DNA of 64,000 nt, from contig NZ_PRDL01000001.1 of the NCBI RefSeq assembly GCF_015182315.1, forward strand, positions 1,488,001 through 1,552,000, given 5' to 3'. The stretch is from Cellvibrio polysaccharolyticus (GTDB taxonomy: Bacteria > Pseudomonadota > Gammaproteobacteria > Pseudomonadales > Cellvibrionaceae). Under the pieces are notes generated by a model. It saw only the letters and a program-made list of their open reading frames with translations, was not told the DNA's origin and did not search any database. Positions 9,579-18,458 of this stretch are shown here, piece after piece (the stretch's first letter is position 1; each line of letters opens with the position of its first letter). Both the position numbers and the translations under genes were made by a program.

Positions 9579-9863
9579 TCAGTCTTCTTCACCGAAGCGC
9601 TGTTCAATCAACTGACAGATAGCATCCATCGCTTTTTGCTCTTCCTTGCCTTCTGTCTGAATATCCAGCAGCGTGCCCTGGCCTGCCGCCAGTAGCATCA
9701 ACGACATAATACTGGTGGCATCTGACCAGGCGCCGCTGTTGTCGGGTGAGTGAATGCGCACTCGCATAGCAGCATTAAACCGTGTCGCCGTACTGGTAAA
9801 ACGGGCCGACGCCCGTGCATGCAGTCCGCGCTGGTTCACGATGGTGACAGTTTTATTCAGCAT
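9579..9863 (-). CDS. ptsO: HPr-like phosphocarrier NPr of the nitrogen PTS
   Basis: NPr carries phosphate from EI-Ntr (PtsP, not in this window) to EIIA-Ntr in a PTS branch used for regulation rather than sugar uptake. The 94-aa protein has the HPr fold signature GLHARAS with the phospho-acceptor His15, and the second helix region ATSIMSLMLLAA around residue 50. It lies 5 bp downstream of rapZ and is the last gene of the rpoN operon, as in Pseudomonas and E. coli. Confidence 0.95.
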   Translation of the reverse strand: MLNKTVTIVNQRGLHARASARFTSTATRFNAAMRVRIHSPDNSGAWSDATSIMSLMLLAAGQGTLLDIQTEGKEEQKAMDAICQLIEQRFGEED

Positions 9864-9868
9864 AATTG

Positions 9869-10738
9869 TCAGGCTTTCTTGTGTTTGAATATATCGCGAT
9901 GCCTGACCTGAACATCGCTGAAGGTATGATCAAAATGTTTTTGCAGCCGCTCGCTCAAATAGACCGAGCGGTGCTGGCCACCGGTACAACCAATGGCAAT
10001 GGTGATATAACTGCGGTTATTGGCCTGGTAGCGGGGTAACCAGCGGGTCAGATAGCGCTCGATATCATCGTACATCTCCTGAACCGCCGGTTGTTCTTCC
10101 AGAAAATCGATAACCTCGGCGTCTTTACCGGTTTGTGGCCGTAAATGCGCTTTCCAGTGTGGATTGGGCAGGCAGCGCATATCAAATACGATGTCGGCAT
10201 TGACCGGCAAGCCGTGTTTGAAACCGAAGGATTCAAATAAAATCGCCATGGTAGATTCGTGGCGACCTACCACGCGCTCTTTAACCAGATCGCGCAGCTC
10301 ATGCAAGTTCAGGTTGCTGGTATCCAGCACCTGATCCGCATTATCTCTCACCGGCTCCAGCAATCGCTGTTCTGTAGCGATGGCTTCGGCCAGATTGGTG
10401 TGTTTGTCACTCAGCGGATGTTTGCGCCGGGTTTCACTGAATCTTTGCACCAGCACATGGGGTTGCGCATCGAGAAAGAGCACCTGAAACGTCATGCCGG
10501 CGGTTTTCAGCGAGTCGATAACGTCGGGGAATTCCGTCAAATCTTGCCAGGCGTTGCGTACATCAATACCAATAGCAAAGCGCTGCTCATTATTTTGATG
10601 GGCCTGAATCTGGGCAATCAAGGGTGGCAGCAGGCTGATCGGTAAATTGTCTATGCAATTAAAGCCAACATCTTCCAGCACGTGCAAGGCAGTACTTTTT
10701 CCTGAACCTGACAGTCCGCTGACGATGACGAGATGCAT
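9869..10738 (-). CDS. rapZ: RNase adapter / nucleotide-binding protein RapZ
   Basis: RapZ is a P-loop protein that in enterobacteria delivers the sRNA GlmZ to RNase E and so controls glmS (glucosamine-6-phosphate synthesis). The 289-aa product has a Walker A motif at the N-terminus (GLSGSGKST, residues 8-16), a Walker-B-like LFLDA (about 91-95), and a conserved C-terminal RNA-binding half with IGCTGGQHRSV (about 248-258). It sits between ptsN and ptsO. Whether a GlmZ-type sRNA exists in this organism cannot be judged from the window. Confidence 0.95.
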   Translation of the reverse strand: MHLVIVSGLSGSGKSTALHVLEDVGFNCIDNLPISLLPPLIAQIQAHQNNEQRFAIGIDVRNAWQDLTEFPDVIDSLKTAGMTFQVLFLDAQPHVLVQRFSETRRKHPLSDKHTNLAEAIATEQRLLEPVRDNADQVLDTSNLNLHELRDLVKERVVGRHESTMAILFESFGFKHGLPVNADIVFDMRCLPNPHWKAHLRPQTGKDAEVIDFLEEQPAVQEMYDDIERYLTRWLPRYQANNRSYITIAIGCTGGQHRSVYLSERLQKHFDHTFSDVQVRHRDIFKHKKA

Positions 10739-10869
10739 AGTAAAATCCTGCTCGGCGTATTAAGGAAAGATCCGCTGAAATCCTGAAACGGCTCCGGTTA
10801 TCCAGGGCGTGGCTCAGGATGAATAAAAAAAACGTTCAGGGCAAGCGGCAAATTCCGGTGCCGGTTAAA

Positions 10870-11316
10870 TTATGAAACAGCCGCCTGAAAGAGAGCCTGA
10901 TCACTGTCCGCCTGGCGCAAGGAATCACGAAAACCCGCGTCATTAAGCGAACGAGCCAGAGAGGATAGGGTATCAAGGTGTTCTGCATTAGCATTTTCCG
11001 GTACCAGCATAGCGAATAAAATATCCACTTTCTGGCCGTCAATTGCATCAAACTCAATAGGTTGTTTCAGAGTAATCAGGGCGCCTATCGCTTTACTGCC
11101 GCATTCCATGCGGCAATGCGGTAAGGCTATCCCGAAACCGATGCCGGTAGATCCCAGGCGTTCCCTGGCTATCAGCCGACGAAAAACTTCATCGGCATTA
11201 ATAGAGGGTACGGCGCGTGCAATGGTATTGGCGAGAATTTCCAGGGTGCGTTTCTTGCTAACACCTTCAATAGCACACAGGGTGCGATCGGGCGTAATCA
11301 GTTCCGGGATTGTCAT
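10870..11316 (-). CDS. ptsN: nitrogen-PTS EIIA component (EIIA-Ntr)
   Basis: Regulatory phosphoprotein that accepts phosphate from NPr. It influences potassium transport, sigma-54 programmes and envelope stress by binding partners such as KdpD or TrkA. The 148-aa product is a single PTS EIIA type-2 domain. The phospho-histidine is His67 in GIALPHCRM. The start is 2 bp downstream of the hpf stop, so the two are probably co-translated. A 131-bp gap to rapZ holds no gene and no clear terminator. Confidence 0.95.
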   Translation of the reverse strand: MTIPELITPDRTLCAIEGVSKKRTLEILANTIARAVPSINADEVFRRLIARERLGSTGIGFGIALPHCRMECGSKAIGALITLKQPIEFDAIDGQKVDILFAMLVPENANAEHLDTLSSLARSLNDAGFRDSLRQADSDQALFQAAVS

Positions 11317-11318
11317 GG

Positions 11319-11609
11319 TTAACGATGGCTACGTAATTTTTCTTTGTGTTTAATCAGTTGGCGATCCAGTTTGTCCGCCAGTTTATCAATGGCCGCATAC
11401 ATATCCGCTTCTACGGCATCAGCAAATAAATCCTTACCGCTGACGTGCACCGTGGCTTCCGCTTTTTGATCGAGGTGATCAACCCCAAGGATGACATGCA
11501 CAGAAGTAATTTTGTCGTGGTGGTTATCCAGCTTTTCCAGTTTGGTTTCTACGTACTGCTTAAGGGCTTCAGTGACTTCCAGGTGATGGCCATTAATCGT
11601 AATCTGCAT
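11319..11609 (-). CDS. hpf: short ribosome hibernation promoting factor
   Basis: HPF binds the 30S decoding centre in stationary phase and promotes 100S dimers. The 96-aa product corresponds to the short HPF/YfiA form: MQITINGHHLEVTEAL at the N-terminus and the basic RQLIKHKEKLRSHR tail. There is no dimerisation domain as in long HPF. A longer reading frame to 11693 exists, but the ATG at 11609 gives the family N-terminus and has GAGGAAG upstream. Position between rpoN and ptsN is canonical. Confidence 0.95.
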   Translation of the reverse strand: MQITINGHHLEVTEALKQYVETKLEKLDNHHDKITSVHVILGVDHLDQKAEATVHVSGKDLFADAVEADMYAAIDKLADKLDRQLIKHKEKLRSHR

Positions 11610-11738
11610 GGATACTTCCTCTTTGTTGGCGATATCAATGGATTTTTCAATCCGTCTTTTTATCTGATTATTTACTCTTTTATTGGTTCGCATTGAACTT
11701 CAAATTTGAGAATAAATAACGTTTCCTGATCGGTGCGA

Positions 11739-13328
11739 TTACATCAACGATTTCCGCTCGTTGGACGGCGGGATGTTTAACGACTCCCGGTATTTTGCAA
11801 TAGTGCGACGGGCTACCTGAATTCCCTGCTCGGCCAGCAGGTCGGTGATTTTACTGTCGCTCAATGGTTTTTTCGCATTTTCGGCGCTGATCAGTTTTTT
11901 AATCAGTGCACGAATCGCGGTTGAAGAACACTCGCCACCACCTTCAGTGCTCACATGGCTGGAGAAAAAATACTTCAGCTCAAAAATGCCTTGCGGCGTG
12001 TGCATGAATTTTTGTGTGGTTACGCGTGAAATAGTGGACTCATGCATCTGCACAATTTCTGCGATGTCGTGCAGCACCAGCGGCTTCATGGCCTCGGCGC
12101 CGTATTCAAGAAAGCCGCGTTGTTTTTCAACAATACAGCTGGCAACTTTCAGCAGGGTTTCGTTGCGGCTCTGCAGGCTTTTTAAAAACCAGCGCGCCTC
12201 CTGAAGGTTGTCTTTCAAAAAAGTGTTGTCGCTACTGGAATCGGCGCGCTTGACCATAGAGGCATAGTTGGCGTTGATTCGCAGGCGAGGTGCGATATCC
12301 GGGTTCAGCTCGACGATCCAGCGGCCATCGCGTTTTTCAACAAACACGTCCGGTACTACATATTCGGTATCGCCACTGGCAATAATGTCACCAGGGCGGG
12401 GGTTCAACCCCTGGATGAGCAAAACTGCCTGGCCCAGTTCATTTTCCTTGAGCCGGGTTTTGCGCATCAGCTGGCGATAGTCGCGGCTGCCAAGCAGCGG
12501 CAAATAATTTTTGCAGATGGTTTTGGCGGCTTCGAGGAAGGGCGTATCCGTCGGGAATTGTTGCAGTTGCACCAGCAGGCATTCGGCAAGGTTCTGGCTG
12601 CAAACGCCGCAAGGGTCAAATTGTTGCAGGCGATGTTGAACGGCGACCACTTCGTCCAGTTCCAGCTCTTCCAGTTCGGCAGCCAGGCCTTCAAAAATAT
12701 CGTCCAGAGAAACCGACAGCATGCCGCCAGGTTCAACGGCGTCGATAATGGCCAGCGCAATCAGATAATCGCGATCGGAAAATGGCGTGAGGTTCAGTTG
12801 CCACATCAGGTGGTCGTAGATGGAATCGACCGCAGCCCGACGGCTTTCGAAGTCGTTGTCATCATTTTCAAAGTTGCTGCTACCGGAGCTGGATGTCTGG
12901 TAAACGTCATCCCAGCTGGTATCTACCGGCAAGTCGGTAGGGATGGATTCATTCCATTCGCCCACGACATCACTTTCGGAAAAGCCATCGCTTTCATTGA
13001 AGCTGTCAGTTTCCCGGAAGTCACTGTCGTGATCAGAGAAGTTTTCGCTGCTGTCAGACGAAGAAGAGTGGGCATCACTCAGCGGGCGGTCACCCGGCAG
13101 GTCAGCGGCTATTTCAGCCTGGCGTGTGTAATCAAGGTCGTCTTTTTCGGCGGATTCAGGAGGGTTGTCGAAGCTGTCTTCCATCTCCAGCATCGGGTTG
13201 GAGTCGAGGGCTTCCTGTATCTCCTGTTGCAGATCCAGTGTGGAGAGCTGCAGCAGGCGAATGGCCTGTTGCAGCTGCGGAGTCATGGTCAGTTGTTGAC
13301 CGAGCTTTAACTGGAGAGATTGCTTCAT
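11739..13328 (-). CDS. rpoN: RNA polymerase sigma-54 factor
   Basis: Sigma-54 directs RNA polymerase to -24/-12 promoters and needs AAA+ activators. Region I (residues 1-50) is glutamine- and leucine-rich (MKQSLQLKLGQQLTMTPQLQ). Region II (about 50-170) is unusually long and Ser/Asp/Glu-rich. Region III contains the core-binding and helix-turn-helix parts. The RpoN box ARRTIAKYRE lies at residues 506-515. At 529 aa it is about 50 residues longer than the E. coli protein, mainly through region II. It lies 155 bp downstream of lptB, a gap long enough for its own promoter. Confidence 0.97.
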   Translation of the reverse strand: MKQSLQLKLGQQLTMTPQLQQAIRLLQLSTLDLQQEIQEALDSNPMLEMEDSFDNPPESAEKDDLDYTRQAEIAADLPGDRPLSDAHSSSSDSSENFSDHDSDFRETDSFNESDGFSESDVVGEWNESIPTDLPVDTSWDDVYQTSSSGSSNFENDDNDFESRRAAVDSIYDHLMWQLNLTPFSDRDYLIALAIIDAVEPGGMLSVSLDDIFEGLAAELEELELDEVVAVQHRLQQFDPCGVCSQNLAECLLVQLQQFPTDTPFLEAAKTICKNYLPLLGSRDYRQLMRKTRLKENELGQAVLLIQGLNPRPGDIIASGDTEYVVPDVFVEKRDGRWIVELNPDIAPRLRINANYASMVKRADSSSDNTFLKDNLQEARWFLKSLQSRNETLLKVASCIVEKQRGFLEYGAEAMKPLVLHDIAEIVQMHESTISRVTTQKFMHTPQGIFELKYFFSSHVSTEGGGECSSTAIRALIKKLISAENAKKPLSDSKITDLLAEQGIQVARRTIAKYRESLNIPPSNERKSLM

Positions 13329-13483
13329 CGTTTAAAAAGCTGATCCTGCTTAGACGAGAACAGTGGTCGATGAAGTAGAGTTTAGACAGCCTTGATCTCG
13401 CAAGCAACAAGGCTAAGCAATGTTTGTGCCTTGTTGTGTGTTATTTGCAAAAGTCAAGGCCCTGGCGTCAAATAAATCTTCAA

Positions 13484-14209
13484 TCAAAGGCGGAAATTCT
13501 CGCCCAGATACACCTCACGCACTTTGTTATTGGCCAAAACTGTCTCGGCAGTGCCTTCGGCGATAATGTGACCTTCACTGACGATATAGGCCGTTTCGCA
13601 GATATCGAGGGTTTCGCGCACATTGTGATCGGTAATCAATACCCCGATACCGCGATCTTTCAGGTGTCTTACGATTTGCTTGATGTCATTGACCGAGATG
13701 GGGTCAACCCCGGCAAAAGGTTCATCCAGCAAAATAAAGCGGGGCTCTGTGGCCAGGGCGCGGGCAATTTCCACCCGGCGGCGTTCGCCACCTGACAGTG
13801 CCATGCCGAGACTGTCCCGAATGTGAGTGATGTGAAATTCCTGCAGCAATGAGTCCAGTTTGGCCAGACGCTGCTTTCTGTCGAGATCGCTACGGGTTTC
13901 CAGAATTGCCATGATGTTGTCGGCTACCGACAGCTTTCGAAATACCGAAGCTTCCTGGGGTAAATAACCGATACCGGCGCGTGCACGACCATGGATGGGC
14001 AGGTGGGTTAAATCCTTGTCGTCGAGCAGTACGCGGCCGTTGTCGGCGGTAATCAACCCGGCAATCATATAAAAGCAGGTGGTTTTTCCTGCGCCGTTGG
14101 GGCCGAGCAGGCCTACAATCGTGCCGCTGCTGACAGACAGGGAGACATCAATAACGACCTTGCGCTTTTTGTAGCTTTTGGCAAGGTTACGAGCGTAAAG
14201 AGTAGCCAT
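13484..14209 (-). CDS. lptB: LPS export ABC transporter ATPase LptB
   Basis: ATPase of the LptB2FGC complex, which extracts LPS from the inner membrane and drives it along the LptA bridge. The 241-aa product has Walker A GPNGAGKTT (about residues 35-43), the ABC signature LSGGERRR (about 138-145), Walker B FILLDEPFAGVDP (about 158-170) and a switch histidine in ITDHNVRE (about 193-200). It follows lptA by 9 bp on the minus strand, in the order lptC-lptA-lptB. Confidence 0.97.
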   Translation of the reverse strand: MATLYARNLAKSYKKRKVVIDVSLSVSSGTIVGLLGPNGAGKTTCFYMIAGLITADNGRVLLDDKDLTHLPIHGRARAGIGYLPQEASVFRKLSVADNIMAILETRSDLDRKQRLAKLDSLLQEFHITHIRDSLGMALSGGERRRVEIARALATEPRFILLDEPFAGVDPISVNDIKQIVRHLKDRGIGVLITDHNVRETLDICETAYIVSEGHIIAEGTAETVLANNKVREVYLGENFRL

Positions 14210-14218
14210 AAGTCCTGA

Positions 14219-14863
14219 TCAGTTTTCCTGAATGGTTTGCGGTGGAATGATGATTTCAATGCGCTTGCGGTCTTCGCTCTCGCCGCCTGCAGCCTGCATA
14301 ACCTCTTTGTTGAGGTCATAAACAATGCGGGTGCCGCTCATTGATGCACCATCCTGCTCCAGTGATGCATGTTCTTCCAGTGCCAGGCTCTGGCTGGACG
14401 GGGTGTAGGTAATGCTCTGCGCCCGGGCGCTGATGATGCCTTTGTCCGGTGTGGGCTGCTGTTGGTAGAGCGCCGGTACACCGCGTGCATTGATGGTGGA
14501 AATTCGCCGCTGCGGGTTGCCATCAAAGGTAGCGGTCACCTCGGTGGCTTCAATCCGCATCAGACCTTTGTCTTCCGTGGGTTGCAGCTGGTAGAGCACC
14601 GGTGAGCCTGTGGCGTGAATTTTGTCAATTTTCTGGGTTTCAGTATTGAAATGAAAAATGACGGTGTCGGCATTGATCGACATGCTGCCCTGGGAAAATT
14701 GCACGTCACCGGTATAGGTTGTAATGCCCTGTTTTTGATCCAGAGTGGCGCGCTCGGCCTCAATGCGGATTTCCTGCTCAATATCGGATGGCAGCGCATG
14801 AGCATGGGCGCCAATCAGGGCGCAGACCACAGCAAAAATAAAGGGGCCGGATTTACGGTGCAT
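14219..14863 (-). CDS. lptA: LPS transport periplasmic protein LptA
   Basis: LptA forms the periplasmic bridge that carries LPS from LptC to LptD. The 214-aa product begins with a Sec signal peptide (MHRKSGPFIFAVVCALIGAH, cleavage near AHA-LPSD). It continues with the OstA-like beta-jellyroll, marked by DQKQGITTYTGDVQFSQGS and IHATGSPVLYQLQ. The frame is open to 14905, but the ATG at 14863 has GAGGGAC just upstream and yields the signal peptide. The start overlaps the end of lptC by 11 bp. Confidence 0.93.
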   Translation of the reverse strand: MHRKSGPFIFAVVCALIGAHAHALPSDIEQEIRIEAERATLDQKQGITTYTGDVQFSQGSMSINADTVIFHFNTETQKIDKIHATGSPVLYQLQPTEDKGLMRIEATEVTATFDGNPQRRISTINARGVPALYQQQPTPDKGIISARAQSITYTPSSQSLALEEHASLEQDGASMSGTRIVYDLNKEVMQAAGGESEDRKRIEIIIPPQTIQEN

Positions 14864-15437
14864 AAGTCCCTCGGACTTTGGATAGGAGTTCGATTCGATC
14901 TTCATTCAGCCAGGCTTGCATGCCAATGGTTTCAACGACGCCCTGAGGCGCGCGCATCTTAACAGCTTTGTCGGTTTCGGCGAATTGGTCCAGGGTGCGA
15001 ATTGTCAGCAGGCTGGTGGTAACCAGAAAACTGCTGCTGTCGGCGTCCTGTTGCTCAATGCGGACATTGTTGGTGAGCGTGATCACACTGCCGTTGGCAT
15101 CGCTGTGACCTTCCATGGCGCTGAGCCGCCAGGGTGTGGCATCTCTTTCTGAAAAGAAAAACATTTTTGGCTGGGTGAAGATGGTGTGATCGTCGGGGCC
15201 CGGTGCCTCGGGATTGATCTGAAAATGTTGTGCCGCGGGTGTGCTCATCCGCGAGATCAGTTTGCCATTCTGGTCAAAATCTTCGGTATCTATATCAATC
15301 ATATAGGCGTGCGGAAAACGGACAACTTCTTCATTGACGGCTGGAGAAAGTAATTCCGTAGGTGATTTCTCACGCAGCACGAAAAACAGCAGGGTGGCCA
15401 CTATCAGCGTAAGCCATGGCAGGGGAATGCGTAGCAT
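14853..15437 (-). CDS. lptC: LPS export protein LptC
   Basis: Bitopic inner-membrane protein that receives LPS from LptB2FG and passes it to LptA. The 194-aa product has one N-terminal helix (LPWLTLIVATLLFFVL, about residues 6-21) and a periplasmic LptC/jellyroll domain, including TQPKMFFFSERDATPWRLSA. Length matches the family. It lies 23 bp downstream of kdsC and overlaps lptA. Confidence 0.93.
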   Translation of the reverse strand: MLRIPLPWLTLIVATLLFFVLREKSPTELLSPAVNEEVVRFPHAYMIDIDTEDFDQNGKLISRMSTPAAQHFQINPEAPGPDDHTIFTQPKMFFFSERDATPWRLSAMEGHSDANGSVITLTNNVRIEQQDADSSSFLVTTSLLTIRTLDQFAETDKAVKMRAPQGVVETIGMQAWLNEDRIELLSKVRGTYAP

Positions 15438-15460
15438 GAATCAGTAAGTCCTGTTGCAGG

Positions 15461-16021
15461 TTATTCCGTGCCGGGTGAGTCGGGAAGATAATAGGACAGC
15501 GCCCGTTCAAAAGTGTTTTGCGCTTTCATAATCATATCGCAAGCGTCACGTACCGCGCCTTCGCCGCCCCGCAAATGACTTTGCCAGTGGGCGCGCTCGG
15601 CCACGCTGTGGTGTGCATTGGCCACGGTTAGCGCCAACCCTACCCGTGACATAACGGTCAGGTCCGGCCAGTCATCACCCATAAAAGCAATATTTTCGGG
15701 GGCTACCGGGGTTTCAAACAAGGTTTTGTCGGCAAACAGTTCCTGCAATGCATCCCATTTGTCTTCCCGGCCTTGCAGCAGAATTGTAATGCCCAGGTCA
15801 CTGGCTCTGCGCCTGACCAGTTCACTTTTCCGGCCAGTGATGATACCAACCCGCACGCCGGATTTTTGCAGCATCTTGATGCCATGGCCATCCAGTGTGC
15901 AAAAAGTTTTCATTTCTTCGCCGTTGTTGCCGAAGTAGAGTTTGCCATCTGTCAGTACGCCATCGACATCAAGCATTAGCAGGCGAATCGCTTTGGCGCG
16001 TTGCTGAAGTAAATCACTCAT
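15461..16021 (-). CDS. kdsC: 3-deoxy-manno-octulosonate-8-phosphatase KdsC
   Basis: HAD phosphatase that converts KDO-8-phosphate to KDO in LPS inner-core synthesis. The 186-aa protein has the HAD nucleophile motif LDVDGVLTDG with Asp18 and Asp20. Motif II is IITGRKS (about residues 60-66), and the C-terminal GDDWPDL (about 115-121) holds the metal-binding acids. No cap domain is present, as expected for tetrameric KdsC. It lies between kdsD and lptC. Confidence 0.96.
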   Translation of the reverse strand: MSDLLQQRAKAIRLLMLDVDGVLTDGKLYFGNNGEEMKTFCTLDGHGIKMLQKSGVRVGIITGRKSELVRRRASDLGITILLQGREDKWDALQELFADKTLFETPVAPENIAFMGDDWPDLTVMSRVGLALTVANAHHSVAERAHWQSHLRGGEGAVRDACDMIMKAQNTFERALSYYLPDSPGTE

Positions 16022-16043
16022 TCTTTAATATTGCCGTTTGAAG

Positions 16044-17051
16044 TTAAATAATGCCGGCGCGCAGTATGTCGTTTATTTTGACCACTCCGATCAGCCGCTT
16101 TTGTTCGTTTACTACCAGCAGCACGTTAATTTTCTTCTGCTCCATCACCGCCAGCGCTTCAGCCGCCAGCGCGTTGGCGGCCACGGTGATCGGTTGCCGG
16201 TTCATGACATCGCCCACTACCGCGGTGTGGATATCGATACCGCGATCAATGCTGCGGCGCAGGTCGCCGTCGGTATAAACCCCCAGCAAGTCTGTGCTGT
16301 CATCGGCAACCGTTGTCATGCCAAAACCTTTTTCACTCATCACCATGAGGGTTTGCAGGAGCGGTGTGGTGGGTGAAACCCGGGGGATGGCGGTTTCGTC
16401 ATGCATGATGTCGGCAACCCGTAACAGCAGTTTTCGACCCAGGGTGCCGCCCGGGTGGGAAAAGGCAAAATCTTCCGCGGTAAAACCCCGCGCTTCCAGC
16501 AAGGCAATAGCCAGTGCATCGCCCATCACCAGCGTTACGGTAGTGCTGGCGGTAGGTGCCAGCGCCAGGGGGCAAGCTTCACGTTCAACGCTGATATCCA
16601 GGCAGGCCTCGGCAAATTCACCTAGCGGTGAGCGAGGTTTGGCGGTGAGGGCGATAACCGGAATATTAAGGCGCTTTAATAAAGGTAGCAGAGTAACCAG
16701 TTCGTTGGAGTTACCGGAGTAGGAGATGGCGATGACCACGTCGGTTGATGTGATCATTCCCAAGTCGCCGTGGCTGGCTTCGCCGGGGTGTACAAAAAAC
16801 GCCGGTGAACCGGTGCTGGCCAGGGTAGCTGCTATCTTTTTACCAATATGGCCCGATTTGCCCACGCCCATCACAATGGCGCGGCCCTTACAGTTCATCA
16901 GCATGGTGCAGGCTTTGACAAAGTGACTGTCAAAACGCGTGGCCAGTGTGGCCACAGCGGCGCTTTCGATGTTGAGGGTGCGGTGTGCCGAGCTGATGAA
17001 GTCAAATGAGGGCATGCGGAAGATCCGTAAAATGTCCGGCAAATCCAGCAT
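16044..17051 (-). CDS. kdsD: arabinose-5-phosphate isomerase KdsD
   Basis: Interconverts ribulose 5-phosphate and arabinose 5-phosphate, the first step of KDO synthesis. An N-terminal SIS domain (about residues 50-190; GVGKSGHIGKK, SYSGNSNEL) is followed by two CBS domains (about 215-335; IMHDETAIPRV and VMNRQPITV). The ATG at 17051 has AGGG 6 nt upstream. An internal ATG at 17015 (residue 13) would give a 323-aa protein closer to homologues, so the first 12 residues are uncertain. It is divergent from mlaC. Confidence 0.95.
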   Translation of the reverse strand: MLDLPDILRIFRMPSFDFISSAHRTLNIESAAVATLATRFDSHFVKACTMLMNCKGRAIVMGVGKSGHIGKKIAATLASTGSPAFFVHPGEASHGDLGMITSTDVVIAISYSGNSNELVTLLPLLKRLNIPVIALTAKPRSPLGEFAEACLDISVEREACPLALAPTASTTVTLVMGDALAIALLEARGFTAEDFAFSHPGGTLGRKLLLRVADIMHDETAIPRVSPTTPLLQTLMVMSEKGFGMTTVADDSTDLLGVYTDGDLRRSIDRGIDIHTAVVGDVMNRQPITVAANALAAEALAVMEQKKINVLLVVNEQKRLIGVVKINDILRAGII

Positions 17052-17402
17052 TATAGCCCTATCCGGGAAGATCGCCCAAGGGGCTCACTGATTTGCCTGG
17101 CAACATCTGCTGCAAACTAATCCTGAAAGTTGCATTGAATTTAACGTTTGGCGCGTTACCGGAATGTTACAATTTGGCGCCCTATGGCTCTGTTTTGGCT
17201 CAGGTGCCTTGTTCCGAACGTGGTTGTTTCAAGCCCGGATTCTCTGGCCTTTGGCTCTGCCGGTCGGCGCGGTCATTTCAGGGCCGGGCACTTTATCGGG
17301 TGCGGTGTGTCCTAGTACACGCTGTGCAGTGCGTAATTTCACGGCATTGAAAGCCTTCGGCTTTGGGTGCGATTTATTGATAGCGATGGAAGAGGTACAC
17401 GA
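17052..17402. other. 351-bp kdsD-mlaC intergenic region where mlaFED would be expected
   Basis: No convincing gene is present. The open frames here (for example 17093-17350) have no family features and are unlike MlaF, MlaE or MlaD. A TACAAT at 17168-17173 could be a -10 element for mlaC, but I find no good -35 at 16-18 bp. AGAGG at 17391-17395 is the Shine-Dalgarno of mlaC. Confidence 0.6.
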
Positions 17403-18008
17403 ATGAATATGGCAATGAAGCGTTTGTTGGGTGTAGTTGGCGGTTTGGCGCTGGTTTTTTCAGTAAGCGGTGCGTCCGCAGCGCCCAAAGATCCTCGTGT
17501 GCTGGTAGAGGAAGTAACCACCGAATTGTTCACCGTGGTAAAAGCCCATCCGGCAGACTCTGAAGCTTATTACACCGGTGTAGATAAGGTGCTGGATAAG
17601 GTGGTCGATTTTCGTTACATCGCCGCCGTCGTTATGGGGCGTGATGCCTGGGGCAAAGCAACCGCTGAGCAGAAAACCCGCTTTGCGGAAGTCTTCAAAA
17701 ATGGCCTGGTTCGCTCTTATGCCAAGGGTATTGCCGGTTACGCAAACAGTGCCATTAAAGTAGTGGGTGTTGATCAGAATGCACAAAATGCCAAGCGGGC
17801 TGTGGTTCGGCAGGAAGTTGCCCATGAGGGTGCGGTACATCAGTTGTCCTACACCTTGCGTCAAGTGGGTGAAGATTGGCGTCTGATCAACGTGGTATTG
17901 AATGGGGTAAATCTCGGCCAGTCGTTCAGCAGCCAATTTACAGCGGCCTTGCGTAAGGAAGGCGGCGATATTGATAAAGTCATCAACAACTGGTTGTCCG
18001 AGGTCTGA
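17403..18008 (+). CDS. mlaC: periplasmic phospholipid-binding protein MlaC
   Basis: Soluble carrier that shuttles phospholipids between the outer-membrane MlaA complex and the inner-membrane MlaFEDB transporter. The 201-aa product has a Sec signal peptide (cleavage near ASA-APKD, about residue 26). It continues with the MlaC/Ttg2D domain, including VDFRYIAAVVMGRDAW and FKNGLVRSYAKG. The ATG at 17403 is preferred over an in-frame GTG at 17367 because AGAGG lies 7 nt upstream and the signal peptide then starts correctly. mlaF, mlaE and mlaD, which normally precede it, are not in the window, nor is mlaB. Confidence 0.93.
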   Translation: MNMAMKRLLGVVGGLALVFSVSGASAAPKDPRVLVEEVTTELFTVVKAHPADSEAYYTGVDKVLDKVVDFRYIAAVVMGRDAWGKATAEQKTRFAEVFKNGLVRSYAKGIAGYANSAIKVVGVDQNAQNAKRAVVRQEVAHEGAVHQLSYTLRQVGEDWRLINVVLNGVNLGQSFSSQFTAALRKEGGDIDKVINNWLSEV

Positions 18009-18131
18009 TCGCCAGCTTTTCTTTGCTTGATGCCCGTCTTTCCGGAATTCAGGGGTGCGCCGCAAGGCGCATTCCGGTAAGATTCCCGGCCAGTTTATTT
18101 CGTCATTTTCTGCTTTTTCCGAGAGCCATTT

Positions 18132-18377
18132 ATGCAGTCCGAACAGATTCAGGCGCTGATCCAGCGCGCCATTCCCGATAGCCAGGTAGAAGTTGGCGTT
18201 CAGGGCAATCATATTAATCTTGTTGTTATCAGCTCCGCGTTTGCCGGTCTGTCTATTGTGAAAAAACAACAGCTGGTTTACGGCGCTCTGGCTGAGCAGT
18301 TTGCTGATGGCAGCATTCATGCGGTTGACTACATGAAGACCTTTACTCCGGAAGAGTGGCGGCAACAGCAGCAGTAA
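18132..18377 (+). CDS. ibaG: BolA-family protein IbaG
   Basis: Small BolA/IbaG protein. BolA-type proteins bind monothiol glutaredoxins through a [2Fe-2S] cluster and act in iron-sulfur trafficking. The 81-aa product shows the conserved core FAGLSIVKKQQLVYGAL (about residues 38-54) and the C-terminal HAVDYMKTFTPEEW. The position immediately before murA is conserved across gammaproteobacteria and distinguishes IbaG from BolA. Confidence 0.93.
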   Translation: MQSEQIQALIQRAIPDSQVEVGVQGNHINLVVISSAFAGLSIVKKQQLVYGALAEQFADGSIHAVDYMKTFTPEEWRQQQQ

Positions 18378-18458
18378 CCCCGAGCTTCTCCCATTACCCG
18401 TATTGGTGGTTTTCGGCCTTAAGCCGCACTGCCGCAATCTCTTGTTATCGGACACTTG

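Noticed and set aside
17093..17406. Two overlapping 80-85 codon frames between kdsD and mlaC
   Set aside because: Checked as possible mlaD/mlaE remnants. They are Cys/Arg/Trp-rich without any MCE or permease motif, so they look like chance frames.
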